This document shows positions 1-8,565 of a stretch of DNA of 64,000 nucleotides, one piece after another. Under the pieces are notes generated by a model that searched no databases, was not told the origin of the DNA, and saw only the letters and a program-made list of their open reading frames with translations. Origin of the DNA: JBHJHP01 sp042219825. Lineage in GTDB: Bacteria; Bacteroidota; Bacteroidia; Bacteroidales; UBA5342. A program made the position numbers and the translations under genes. Numbering within the stretch: the stretch's first letter is position 1; each line of letters begins with the position of its first letter. Where the stretch lies: positions 62,001-126,000 of the forward strand of contig NZ_JBHJHQ010000001.1 of assembly GCF_042219825.1 (NCBI RefSeq), in the 5' to 3' direction.

Positions 1-1322
1 TGGTGAATGTGCTGTATATTCTGGATGAACCGTCCATCGGACTTCATCCGCGGGATAACCGGAAACTGATCCAGTCGTTATCAGATCTGAGAGATACCGG
101 CAATTCTGTGATTGTGGTGGAGCACGATAAGGAAATGATGTTGTCTGCGGATTATATTGTGGATCTTGGACCACACGCAGGCCGACATGGCGGTGAAATA
201 GTGGCTTATGGCACACCACAGGATATTCTGAAATCAAAAACGCTCACGGCTGCATATTTAACGAATGAAAAGAAGATAGAGGTTCCTTCGAAACGGCGGG
301 ATGGAAACGGAAAACAGATCATTGTTACCGGAGCAGAGGGGCATAATCTGAAGAAGGTAGATGTGGCGTTCCCTTTAGGGAAACTTATCTGTGTGACTGG
401 TGTGTCCGGCAGTGGAAAATCGACGCTTGTAAATGAAACCCTTCATCCTGCGTTGAGCCAGTTGTTTTATAAATCGGTCAAGGATCCGTTGAAGCATAAA
501 AAAATTACCGGCACGGAACATATCGACAAAGTTGTGGATGTGGATCAGTCACCCATAGGACGAACACCCCGTTCCAATCCGGCCACTTACACCGGGTTGT
601 TCGGAGATATCAGGAATGTGTTTCAGGAATTGCCGGAATCAAAGATCAGAGGATATAAAGCAGGGCGCTTTTCGTTTAATGTAGCTGGCGGACGCTGTGA
701 AACCTGTGGCGGGAATGGTTATAAAACCATTGAAATGAACTTTCTGCCTGACGTACTGGTGCCGTGTGAGGACTGTCATGGTAAGCGCTACAATAACGAA
801 ACACTGGAAGTACGGTATAAGGGCAAGTCGATCTCCGACGTGTTGGATATGACCATTAACCAGGCTGTAGAGTTTTTTGAAAGTATCCCTAAGATACAGC
901 ATAAACTCAGTGTTTTGCAAAAGGTGGGGTTAGGTTATCTCACATTGGGTCAGCCATCAACCACATTATCCGGAGGAGAAGCTCAACGTGTAAAACTTGC
1001 CACAGAACTGGCGAAGAAAGATACGGGTAAAACGATGTATATCCTGGATGAACCTACAACAGGTTTGCATTTTGAAGACATCCGTGTACTGTTGAAAGTG
1101 CTGAATTTGCTGGTTGATAAAGGCAATACCGTCATTGTGATTGAACACAATATGGATGTCATAAAAGCGGCTGATTATATCATCGATATCGGTCCTGAAG
1201 GTGGCAATGCCGGAGGAAAAGTAATATGTACAGGTACTCCGGAGGAAGTAGCACAACACAAAAAAAGCTATACGGCTAAATTTATTCGTGATGAGTTAAA
1301 CCGGCATCAGGTGTCTAAATAA
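1..1322 (+). CDS. uvrA: UvrA excinuclease ABC subunit A, 3' part (5' end outside window)
   Basis: C-terminal part of the DNA-damage recognition ATPase of nucleotide excision repair; about 439 residues are visible of a protein normally near 940. Numbering from the GTG at position 3, one sees the Walker B of the first ABC module (LYILDEPS, residues 4-11), the second Walker A (GVSGSGKST, about 133-141), a CxxC...CxxC zinc module (about 232-258), the second signature LSGGEAQR and the final Walker B MYILDEPTTGLH. The reading frame is open to the left edge, so the GTG at 3 is not the real start. The last 16 bases overlap the convergent CBS gene. The reaction and partners (UvrB, UvrC) are known from the family. 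Uvr-type duplicates exist in Bacteroidota, so this could be a second UvrA copy. Confidence 0.95.
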   Translation, partial: VNVLYILDEPSIGLHPRDNRKLIQSLSDLRDTGNSVIVVEHDKEMMLSADYIVDLGPHAGRHGGEIVAYGTPQDILKSKTLTAAYLTNEKKIEVPSKRRDGNGKQIIVTGAEGHNLKKVDVAFPLGKLICVTGVSGSGKSTLVNETLHPALSQLFYKSVKDPLKHKKITGTEHIDKVVDVDQSPIGRTPRSNPATYTGLFGDIRNVFQELPESKIRGYKAGRFSFNVAGGRCETCGGNGYKTIEMNFLPDVLVPCEDCHGKRYNNETLEVRYKGKSISDVLDMTINQAVEFFESIPKIQHKLSVLQKVGLGYLTLGQPSTTLSGGEAQRVKLATELAKKDTGKTMYILDEPTTGLHFEDIRVLLKVLNLLVDKGNTVIVIEHNMDVIKAADYIIDIGPEGGNAGGKVICTGTPEEVAQHKKSYTAKFIRDELNRHQVSK

Positions 1323-1972
1323 CGCATTAGTGAGTCATACCGGTCCTGAACAAGACTATCCAGTTTTCCTTCGTTCATATACCATGTTTTAATCGTGTAG
1401 TTATAACGTTCAAAAGCTTTTAGAATAGAAGAAAGATCTTCCCTGTTGATTTTCAGCGTAAGTTTAAAAATGTTGTTAACCTGACAGTGATGAACGTATG
1501 AGCTAAGTATTTTTGCATTTTCTTCCTCAATGATCCGCGCAATCTCAGCCATGGAAAATTTCATGTCTCTGAATTCCAGAACCACAATTCCACCGGGACC
1601 TCCTGTTGCCAGGAGGTCAGCAAACATACGGACCAGATCGCGCAGGGTTATGGCACCAATATATTGTTCTTCGTTATCCAAAACCGGAAGCACAGTCAGA
1701 TCATATTGAGCAAAAGCAGATATAACTTCGTAGATATGGGTATTTGAGTTCACAAAAACTTTTCCGACCGACAACTTATGATTCCCTATCGGTTCATCCG
1801 GTTTACTCAGGCTGTAAATATCTTCGTCAGACACCACTCCAAGTAATACATCGGTATTTACCACCGGAAGATGGGACACCCGGAATAGTTCCATCAGATT
1901 CAGTGCATTTTCACCTGTATCAGACGTTTTTATCACAGGGATGTTATCAGTGATTAAATCTATTGCTTCCAT
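1307..1972 (-). CDS. CBS-domain protein with C-terminal ACT-like region
   Basis: A 221-residue soluble protein. Two CBS repeats (about residues 8-58 and 68-125) are visible through the patterns SHLPVVN...GVVSDEDI and LTVLPVLDNEEQYIGAITLRDLV. CBS pairs usually bind adenine nucleotides or SAM and act as energy or ligand sensors. Residues 130-215 contain a beta-alpha-beta pattern beginning GGIVVLEFRD that resembles an ACT-like fold. No enzyme or channel domain is attached, so the target is unknown. The gene converges on and overlaps the uvrA 3' end by 16 bp and is divergent from nusB. Family assignment is firm; physiological role is not. Confidence 0.85.
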   Translation of the reverse strand: MEAIDLITDNIPVIKTSDTGENALNLMELFRVSHLPVVNTDVLLGVVSDEDIYSLSKPDEPIGNHKLSVGKVFVNSNTHIYEVISAFAQYDLTVLPVLDNEEQYIGAITLRDLVRMFADLLATGGPGGIVVLEFRDMKFSMAEIARIIEEENAKILSSYVHHCQVNNIFKLTLKINREDLSSILKAFERYNYTIKTWYMNEGKLDSLVQDRYDSLMRYLDT

Positions 1973-2073
1973 AACGCTTAAAATTATACACTAAATTAAG
2001 AAAATCATCAAAAAAACAGGATATTTAATAAAGCGTTTTAGAATAATAAATTACTAAAAATGTCTTTTGGGGA

Positions 2074-2104
2074 TTTGTGTGCTTGGAAAATTGAAGTAAA
2101 TTTG
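2074..2104 (+). promoter_or_regulatory. Bacteroidota-type promoter for nusB
   Basis: TTTG at 2074-2077, 19 nt, then TAAATTTG at 2097-2104. This matches the Bacteroidota housekeeping sigma consensus TTTG-N19/21-TAnnTTTG and lies 34 bp before the nusB start. Confidence 0.75.
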
Positions 2105-2138
2105 CAGCGATTAATAACATTAGTTCTTTTATAATATT

Positions 2139-3083
2139 ATGATTAACAGGAGGTTGTTGCGTATCAAGGTTGTCCAGGTTTTGTATGCTTATTATCAGTC
2201 TAAGGACAAATCGATAGCAGATGCCGAAAAAGAGTTGTTGTTCAGCATTGAAAAAACACACGAGTTGTATTATTATTTCCTGCAACTTATTATTGAAATT
2301 ACTACGTATGCTGAACGGAAGATAGAACAGAACAGGTCGAAGAAACTCCCTTCTTATGAAGACCTGAATCCGAATACCAATTTCATCGATAATAAATTTG
2401 TTAACCAGTTAAAGGAAAATGAAACATTTATACGTTTCACCAACAATAAAAAACTTTCCTGGGTTAACTATCCTGAACTGATAAAGAATTTATTTAATGA
2501 GATCAGGGAAAGTGAATACTATAACGACTTTATGGCACAAAAATCGCCTTCTTTTGAGGACGATAAAATGCTATGGGTTAAGTTGTTTAAGAAGATCATC
2601 ACCGATAGCGAAGAATTGGGAAATACCCTTGAAGAGATAAGTATTTACTGGAATGATGATGCTGAACTGATCCTGAGTATGGTGCAAAAGACCATAAAGA
2701 AATTCGATGCTTCCAATGGAGCAAATCAGGAATTGCTGCCTATTTTTAAGGACATGGAGGACCTGGATTATGTGAAGATCCTGCTCCGTCAATCCATCCT
2801 GAATGCAAAAGATTATCAGGAAGACATCAGCAATACTGTTCAGAATTGGGATGCAGACCGACTGGCATTTATGGATATGCTGATTATGCAGGTAAGCATT
2901 GCAGAAGCTGTTGAGTTCACCAATATTCCGGTAAAGGTGAGCATTAATGAATTCATCGAAATTTCCAAGATGTACAGTACGCACAAGAGCAGTGTGTTTA
3001 TAAATGGTGTGCTGGATAAGATTATTAAACAGTACATCGGGTCAGGGAAGATAAAAAAGACAGGCAGAGGTTTGATGGAATAA
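2139..3083 (+). CDS. nusB: Transcription antitermination factor NusB (long Bacteroidota form)
   Basis: A 314-residue protein whose C-terminal half (about 170-305) is the helical NusB domain. It shows the family pattern of an acidic and aromatic helix followed by SIAEAVEFTNIPVKVSINEFIEISKMYSTHKSSVFINGVLD. In this family NusB with NusE (S10) binds boxA RNA for rRNA antitermination. The protein is more than twice the E. coli length (139 aa); the N-terminal extension of charged helices is usual for Bacteroidota homologues. The start ATGATTAACAGG follows a consensus promoter. It is followed by yajC, an order common in this phylum. Confidence 0.93.
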   Translation: MINRRLLRIKVVQVLYAYYQSKDKSIADAEKELLFSIEKTHELYYYFLQLIIEITTYAERKIEQNRSKKLPSYEDLNPNTNFIDNKFVNQLKENETFIRFTNNKKLSWVNYPELIKNLFNEIRESEYYNDFMAQKSPSFEDDKMLWVKLFKKIITDSEELGNTLEEISIYWNDDAELILSMVQKTIKKFDASNGANQELLPIFKDMEDLDYVKILLRQSILNAKDYQEDISNTVQNWDADRLAFMDMLIMQVSIAEAVEFTNIPVKVSINEFIEISKMYSTHKSSVFINGVLDKIIKQYIGSGKIKKTGRGLME

Positions 3084-3100
3084 AATATATACTACCTTTG
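3071..3100 (+). promoter_or_regulatory. Bacteroidota-type promoter for yajC
   Basis: TTTG at 3071-3074, 18 nt, then TACCTTTG at 3093-3100. It overlaps the 3' end of nusB, so yajC can be transcribed independently of nusB. Confidence 0.7.
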
Positions 3101-3136
3101 CAGAAATTAAAAGAAATCAAATAAATTAAACTGATT

Positions 3137-3460
3137 ATGACTCAATTAGGGATTTTTCTCCAGACAGGTGGTGCCTCCGGAGCAGCCGGGAATCCAATGA
3201 GCGGCATCTTCATGATGGTACTCGTATTTGTTGTATTGTATTTCTTCATGATCCGTCCTCAGATGAAACGCCAGAAAGAGGTGAAGAAATTTCGTGAAGC
3301 CATGAAAGTTGGTGACAAAATTGTGACTGCCGGTGGTCTTCATGGTAAGGTTAAAGATATGAAAGACACTACGATTATTGTTGAAATTGCAGAAGGTGTT
3401 AAAGTTACTGTTGAAAAATCTTCTGTATTCCAGACAGGAACTGATATTGCCCAGAAGTAA
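3137..3460 (+). CDS. yajC: Sec translocase accessory subunit YajC
   Basis: A 107-residue membrane protein with a short glycine-rich N-terminus, one membrane segment (about residues 24-41, IFMMVLVFVVLYFFMI) and the family hallmark RPQMKRQKE directly after it, then the small cytoplasmic domain VGDKIVTAGGLHGKV. YajC associates with SecDF in protein export. Length and motif are typical. It has its own promoter and a strong intrinsic terminator 26 bp after the stop, so it may be monocistronic. Confidence 0.96.
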   Translation: MTQLGIFLQTGGASGAAGNPMSGIFMMVLVFVVLYFFMIRPQMKRQKEVKKFREAMKVGDKIVTAGGLHGKVKDMKDTTIIVEIAEGVKVTVEKSSVFQTGTDIAQK

Positions 3461-3485
3461 CAGTATAACGAAAGCATAAATAAAT

Positions 3486-3516
3486 GGCATCTGTCAATTG
3501 ACGGATGCCTTTTTTT
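3486..3516 (+). terminator. Intrinsic terminator after yajC
   Basis: Hairpin GGCATCTGTCA-at-TGACGGATGCC (11-bp stem with one G-U) followed by seven T. Confidence 0.9.
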
Positions 3517-4162
3517 ATATATTTATGTGGCGCTTGTAATAGGTCAAATTGAAAATCCGGAGAATTTGTAATTTAAAAGATTCGGAAATGAAAATTTGTT
3601 TTCTCTTTTCATTTGTATAACAAAATTGGAGTGATATTTTTGACAAGCATCTAAACAGTATTTCATTAATCTGCTTAAATATGCGGCCTTGATGTGCCTT
3701 TAGTTATATTGAAGATACAATCTCCGACCTTAATGTTACATAACATCACTAACCCCTGGTTACATTCGCTATGCTCATTGACCCGGGGCTATCCCCGAAG
3801 CATCGGTGTTGAACCTTAGGGGCATAGCAATCGTGTGCTGGCCGCTGTAAAGGGTGCGGATTTGTGCGTTGGAGGACTTTCATATTATTATTTTCGGGTG
3901 AGTTGTTGAGGTTCTTTACAGCAAGCATTTTTTCGATAGTTTTTGATGCGTCAAAAAGTATCAACTGGGTGAATTCCGCTTGAAAAGAGGAAGAGGGTGT
4001 TAAAACCCTTAAAAAGGTTTGTAATTCCTTTATTTGGCTGCTGGCTACTGAGTTCTGTCGAAGTACTGTTATTGAGTTTATTGAAGGAGAGAGATAAACT
4101 CTACATATTACTCAATAATTTTTCGACTTTATCCGGATAATCCATGAATAAGAAAAAAATGC
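3517..4162. repeat. Gene-free stretch with degenerate hairpin repeat (about 3740-3860)
   Basis: About 650 bp without a credible gene. Around 3752-3800 are nested inverted repeats (CCCCTGGTT... and CCCGGGGCTATCCCCG) and the string ATTCGCTATGCTCAT, which is shared, nearly identical, with the interspersed hairpin repeat at 15.5-30.9 kb. At 4050-4092 two loosely repeated units (ctGAGTTctGTCGAAGtac and atTGAGTTtATTGAAGgag) occur. A 71-codon reverse ORF across the hairpins has no protein-like features. I read this as an old repeat insertion. Confidence 0.45.
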
Positions 4163-4170
4163 TATTTTTG
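4163..4170 (+). promoter_or_regulatory. Candidate -7 element of the ybbR-coaE unit
   Basis: TATTTTTG matches TAnnTTTG and lies 16 bp before the YbbR-like start. No clear TTTG is seen at the expected upstream distance. Confidence 0.5.
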
Positions 4171-4186
4171 AGCAACAATTGATGGT

Positions 4187-5212
4187 ATGAAAAGCACCAG
4201 GGAAACAATTACTGATATAAATAATTTTTTTAAAACGCTGGCAGATCGGTTGAGGCATTTCAGACTAAAACGGGATTACCTCATCTTTATGGCTTTTTTC
4301 CTGTTGTCATTTATTTTCTGGTTGCTTAAATCGTTGAGTAAGCCCTATGATACGGATATAGATTTAGCGGTCAGATTTACCAATAAACCACGGGGTGTGA
4401 TATTTGAAAAGGATCTTCCTTCATCCATTAAACTGAGTGTACATGATGCAGGGTTTCAGTTATTACAAAACATGCTGACTCCGAACATGAAATCTTTGAC
4501 CATAAATCTGGATAATGTTATAAACCGAAAAGACAGGAAAATTTCCAATGGTCATTATTTCGTGCTGACAAAGGATTATGAAAGTGAAATAGAGCATGCT
4601 CTGGCCTCAACCACAGAACTTAAAGCCATTGAACCGGATACTTTGCATATCATATTCAGTAATCAGGTACGTAAAAAAGTACCCGTACGTCTTTTGGCAA
4701 ATGTAACAGCCGGCAGACAGCGTTTGATCTCAGGAAATATAACATTTACACCGGATTCTGTATCAATTTTCGGTGCAGGACGTATTGTGGATACCATTGA
4801 CGCGGTATATACCAATTATCAGGATTTTAAAAATCTTCAGGATACCTTGCGCCGGAATATTGGATTAAAGGAAATTGCAGGTGTGGAACTGGCGGAAAAG
4901 CGTGTGAACGTTGAGATTCCGGTAGAAACATTCACAGAAAAAATACTTGACGTACCTGTTATGGCAAAAGATTTTCCTGATTCACTGCGTTTAAGAACCT
5001 TCCCATCCAACGTAAAAGTATCGTTTTTTGTTGGTATCAGTCACTTCCCCAGTGTTACTGCGAAGGACTTTGAGGTCTTTATCGATTATGCATCCGTACA
5101 GGGGAAAGTATCAGGGAATGTATCTCTCTCATACACCACAGACCAGACCTGGATCACAAATATTCGCATTGTTCCCGAAAAAATTGATTACCTTTTGGAA
5201 CTCAAACAATAG
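4187..5212 (+). CDS. YbbR-like domain protein (CdaR-like)
   Basis: 341 residues: a cytoplasmic N-terminus, one membrane anchor (about residues 30-48, LIFMAFFLLSFIFWLL) and an extracytoplasmic region of repeated YbbR beta domains (IDLAVRFTNKPRGV..., VPVRLLANVTAG..., VEIPVETFTEKILDVPV). In Firmicutes YbbR/CdaR regulates the diadenylate cyclase CdaA. In Bacteroidota the gene usually sits beside yajC and coaE, as here, and its function is not established. The coaE start follows the stop by 2 bp, so the two are probably translated from one message. Confidence 0.85.
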   Translation: MKSTRETITDINNFFKTLADRLRHFRLKRDYLIFMAFFLLSFIFWLLKSLSKPYDTDIDLAVRFTNKPRGVIFEKDLPSSIKLSVHDAGFQLLQNMLTPNMKSLTINLDNVINRKDRKISNGHYFVLTKDYESEIEHALASTTELKAIEPDTLHIIFSNQVRKKVPVRLLANVTAGRQRLISGNITFTPDSVSIFGAGRIVDTIDAVYTNYQDFKNLQDTLRRNIGLKEIAGVELAEKRVNVEIPVETFTEKILDVPVMAKDFPDSLRLRTFPSNVKVSFFVGISHFPSVTAKDFEVFIDYASVQGKVSGNVSLSYTTDQTWITNIRIVPEKIDYLLELKQ

Positions 5213-5214
5213 CA

Positions 5215-5796
5215 ATGCTTAAAGTAGGTATCACCGGTGGAATAGGAGGTGGTAAAAGCACCGTCTCAAAAATCATTGAAGTATTTGGTTATCCGGTTTA
5301 TAATGCCGATAGCCGGGCAAAATACCTGATGAACCACGATGATATCCTCAGGCAGCAAATCTCTGAATTATTCGGGTCTGAAATTTACAAAACCGGTGAA
5401 CTGGACCGGAAAGCAATGGCGTCGAGAGTTTTTACAGATCCTGCTTTGTTAAAGCAAGTGGAGAGTTATGTGCATCCAGCCGTTTACCGTGATTTTGAGA
5501 ACTGGAGTAGAGAACAGGCTTCAGATATTGTGTTTAAGGAAGCAGCCATTTTATTTGAAAGTAACGGGAATCTCACTGTTGATCGTGTGATTTGTGTAAC
5601 CGCACCCCTTGAAACAAGGATTGCCCGCGTAATACATCGCGACCATCTGACACGCGAGGATGTACTGAACCGGATGAAAAATCAGTGGCCTGACAAGAAA
5701 AAAATTGAGATGTCCGATTACGTGGTATATGCAGATGATGACCATTCAGTTATCAGGCAGGTAGATGAAATCCTGAAAAACCTCAAAAAGACGTGA
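5215..5796 (+). CDS. coaE: Dephospho-CoA kinase CoaE
   Basis: A 193-residue P-loop kinase for the last step of coenzyme A synthesis (dephospho-CoA + ATP to CoA). The Walker A ITGGIGGGKST is at residues 6-16. The following VFGYPVYNADSRAK matches the family pattern with the catalytic Asp, and the lid region near IARVIHRDHLTREDVLNRMKNQ is conserved. Length is normal. It follows the YbbR-like gene by 2 bp. No terminator was found within 80 bp of the stop. Confidence 0.96.
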   Translation: MLKVGITGGIGGGKSTVSKIIEVFGYPVYNADSRAKYLMNHDDILRQQISELFGSEIYKTGELDRKAMASRVFTDPALLKQVESYVHPAVYRDFENWSREQASDIVFKEAAILFESNGNLTVDRVICVTAPLETRIARVIHRDHLTREDVLNRMKNQWPDKKKIEMSDYVVYADDDHSVIRQVDEILKNLKKT

Positions 5797-5894
5797 ACCG
5801 CAGCCGTGACACCTTAGATCAGATAAAAATCAACGAAAGGGCATGAACCTCAATATTTCTAACCCTACTCCTGATTCCTGATTTTACACTGAGT

Positions 5895-7115
5895 TTATTG
5901 AGGTGTTGTATCTGAAATATCGTGTACCCAGATGTTATTATTGTATCGGATGTACAGCTTTTGGTTGTCAATTACCGGATGAGCAAAGGCATAGATAATG
6001 TTCTGAGCCGGAATCATGAACCGGCTGGTGATAGTGAAGCCGTTTTTGTCGGGAATGGCAAGCGCAACTTCACCGGTTTCAGTGAAAATAAAGAACTTAT
6101 CATCTGCCATTACAAACGATCCGGGTTTAATATCGCGGCTTTCAAATCGTGTTTCTCCATTGTTCCATGCAACTCCCATCCATTGTTTTTTCCGGTCTGC
6201 TGTTCCAAAAATGGTTCCGTCCACCACCGTCATACCACTTAGTTTACAGTCAAAATCGGGATTTTGCCAAAGCGTATCCAGCTTACGGTTTGCATCATCA
6301 ATGGTAAACATCACGGAACCTTCCCCGTAACCTGAAGAATAAAAAATCTGATCATCCTGATACAGCGGAGCCATCGGGTGGTTTCCGCGCCGGTCGGTTA
6401 ATGCATGTTTCAGATAAACAGAGCCGTCATCAGGATTTAGCATCAGCAGGTTATTGCTTGTATTCATCAGGATCAGATCTTTGTTATTATGCCGGATCAG
6501 AACAGGGGAACAATAGGCATTTACGGCATTGTCTACGGGACAGGTCCAGACCAGCTTGCCCGTTTTTTTTGAAACAGCAATAACGTTATAGTCTTTTCCT
6601 CCGGGAGTTAGGATCATCAAGTCCTTGTAGATCAAGGGTGATTCCGTGTAGCCCCATTTGATCGGTTCACCGCCGTAAAGGTCGAAAATGTTTTTATGCC
6701 ACAGGAGTTTTCCGTTTTTTATATTAACGCAAATCACATCGCCAAATGTACCGGAATAATACAGTTTACCATCTTCAATGGTAGGTGTACCGCGCGACCC
6801 CAGAAACCGATTGGTATATTCAGGACCGTATTCCACCTGCCAGAGCTTTTCTCCCGAGGGACTATAAGCGAATACATAACCCAGTGTATCGATCATCCCT
6901 GCCACAAAAATACCATCAGGAGTAATGGTAGGGGAACCGTAACCCATGCCGCATCCTTCAATAGTCATCACAAGTGGAGGAATGGAATCCCATTCTGAAG
7001 CGAGGTTTTTATCCGGATAAATACCGTCTCGATTGATTCCGCGCCACTGATAAATCTGAGCGCTGGAGGTTATTATAGTAGTCAAAAGCAGAAATAACGA
7101 GGTCAGTGTCTTCAT
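5895..7115 (-). CDS. Secreted PQQ-like beta-propeller repeat protein
   Basis: About 406 residues beginning with a Sec signal (MKTLTSLFLLLTTIITSSAQ). An upstream ATG at 7160 would add 15 residues before this clear signal, so I chose 7115. The body has repeated PQQ-type blades (GYVFAYSPSGEKLWQVEYG, GDVICVNIKNGKLLWHKNI, YNVIAVSKKTGKLVWTCPV). The first block QWRGINRDGIYPDKNLASEW is typical of outer-membrane or periplasmic propellers with a quinoprotein fold but no dehydrogenase partner. No catalytic residues are identifiable. The enzymatic or scaffold role is unknown. Confidence 0.8.
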   Translation of the reverse strand: MKTLTSLFLLLTTIITSSAQIYQWRGINRDGIYPDKNLASEWDSIPPLVMTIEGCGMGYGSPTITPDGIFVAGMIDTLGYVFAYSPSGEKLWQVEYGPEYTNRFLGSRGTPTIEDGKLYYSGTFGDVICVNIKNGKLLWHKNIFDLYGGEPIKWGYTESPLIYKDLMILTPGGKDYNVIAVSKKTGKLVWTCPVDNAVNAYCSPVLIRHNNKDLILMNTSNNLLMLNPDDGSVYLKHALTDRRGNHPMAPLYQDDQIFYSSGYGEGSVMFTIDDANRKLDTLWQNPDFDCKLSGMTVVDGTIFGTADRKKQWMGVAWNNGETRFESRDIKPGSFVMADDKFFIFTETGEVALAIPDKNGFTITSRFMIPAQNIIYAFAHPVIDNQKLYIRYNNNIWVHDISDTTPQ

Positions 7116-7160
7116 ATCATATTGTTTTAGTGGGATATAAAGATAGTAATTTATAGACAC

Positions 7161-7244
7161 AAGATATAAGAATCAAGACACAAGAATCAAGACACAAGAA
7201 TCAAGACACAAGACACAAGACACAAGACTTAAGAATCAAGACAA
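7161..7244. repeat. Heptamer tandem array 1 (AAGAATC/AAGACAC)
   Basis: Twelve consecutive 7-bp units, all beginning AAGA (AAGATAT, then mainly AAGAATC and AAGACAC), with no phase slip. Confidence 0.9.
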
Positions 7245-7269
7245 ATTCTTCATTCCTAATTTTTCACCG

Positions 7270-7339
7270 GTCATTCGTAACGCTTCACCCGTAACCTGTC
7301 ACCTGTAACCTGTAACTTGTCACCCGTAACTTGTCACCC
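7270..7339. repeat. Heptamer tandem array 2 (GTAACYT/GTCACCY)
   Basis: Ten consecutive 7-bp units such as GTAACCT, GTCACCT, GTAACTT and GTCACCC, in constant phase, 25 bp after array 1. Confidence 0.88.
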
Positions 7340-7383
7340 GGTAAACGTGAATTGTTGGCCGTATTCCGTGAGGAGGTACCTGT

Positions 7384-7481
7384 AACTTACAACTTACAAC
7401 TTATTACTTATTACTTATTACTTATTACTTACCACTTACCACTTACCACTTACTACTTGCCACTTACTACTTACCACTCAA
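7384..7481. repeat. Heptamer tandem array 3 (NACTTAY)
   Basis: Fourteen consecutive 7-bp units: AACTTAC, TACTTAT, CACTTAC and close variants. It ends just before the promoter of the lipoprotein at 7537. Confidence 0.9.
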
Positions 7482-7510
7482 TTCATATAATTTCGTAGGG
7501 AATATTTCGT

Positions 7511-7518
7511 TACTTTTG
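7511..7518 (+). promoter_or_regulatory. Candidate -7 element of the lipoprotein gene
   Basis: TACTTTTG matches TAnnTTTG and lies 18 bp before the ATG at 7537. It would be inside the coding frame if the earlier start codon at 7516 were used, which supports the 7537 start. Confidence 0.6.
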
Positions 7519-7536
7519 CATAAACGCAATAAAATC

Positions 7537-8353
7537 ATGAAATATATTTCTCCTTTTTTATTACTACTGCTTATCATACTTATGTCTTCGTGCGGACCAT
7601 CGGATCAGGAACTGGCACAGAAAAAACTGGATTATGCTATTCACTTGCTGGACAGCAACGAATTTAATAAAGCCAAACTGGTAATTGATACGCTCAGTGA
7701 AGAGTTTCCGGGTCAGAAAGAAAAGATAGAGGAGGGACGTAAACTGTTGAACAGGGTGGAATTAAAGGAACAGATGAGTAGTCTGGCTTTTTATGACAGT
7801 ATGTTAATCGTGCGAAAAAAAGATTTTGAGGAACTGAAAAAGAACTTTGTTTTTAAACCGGGACCAGGCAAAGGCTATGTTGGAACCTATGTTCAGAAAC
7901 GTCAACAGGTATCGAATTCATATAACCGCACTTTTATTAAAGCCATTGTGGATGAAAACGGGGATTTTTATATTGAAAGTAAATACCATGGCAACAGCTT
8001 TATCAACCACGATGCAGTTAAGATTTATGACGAAGGGATTTACGCCGAAACACTTCCTGTACCCAAAGGTATAAATAACCGGCAGTTTGAGGATGGTGAA
8101 GAGAAATGGGAGAGTGTAAATTACAAAGGCGAATATGACAACGGTGCTGCGTTGTTTATTGCAAATAATGCACAGAAGAGACTAAAAGCTATGTATAAAG
8201 GCAAAAACCCGTATTACATTGTGCTTGAAAAATTTGATAAGGAAGCTGTGCGTGATGCCTACGGACTTTCAGAAGTGATTACCGAAATGCGTCAGCTGGA
8301 GACCAGCATAAAAACTACCGAAGAACGCATAGAAGAACTGAAAAAGAATATTT

Positions 8354-8355
<2 letters not shown>
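7537..8355 (+). CDS. Lipoprotein of unknown function with C-terminal coiled coil
   Basis: 272 residues from the ATG at 7537. A signal with lipobox LMSSC puts the lipidated Cys at residue 19. Residues 25-70 form a TPR-like helical pair (KKLDYAIHLLDSNEFNKAKL); the middle is beta-rich; the end is a charged coiled coil (EMRQLETSIKTTEERIEELKKNI). I do not recognise the family. The gene is bracketed by 7-bp repeat arrays on both sides, and its TAA stop lies at the first base pair of array 4. Surface or periplasmic localisation is inferred from the lipobox only. Confidence 0.75.
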
Positions 8356-8451
<96 letters not shown>

Positions 8452-8565
8452 AAGTTGTACACGTGTTATTCGTATAGACTTTTTACTCTCTTTTCACCTG
8501 TGTTCCTATTAATTTCAATGAGAATCTTGAGCTCAGCTAAAGCCTTATTCATACTTCTGTGATAT

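Noticed and set aside
639..1259. Reverse-strand open frames of 93 and 97 codons inside uvrA
   Set aside because: They lie opposite a strongly conserved coding sequence and show no domain of their own.
3749..3964. 71-codon reverse ORF near the degenerate repeat
   Set aside because: It reads across nested palindromes and has no protein-like features.
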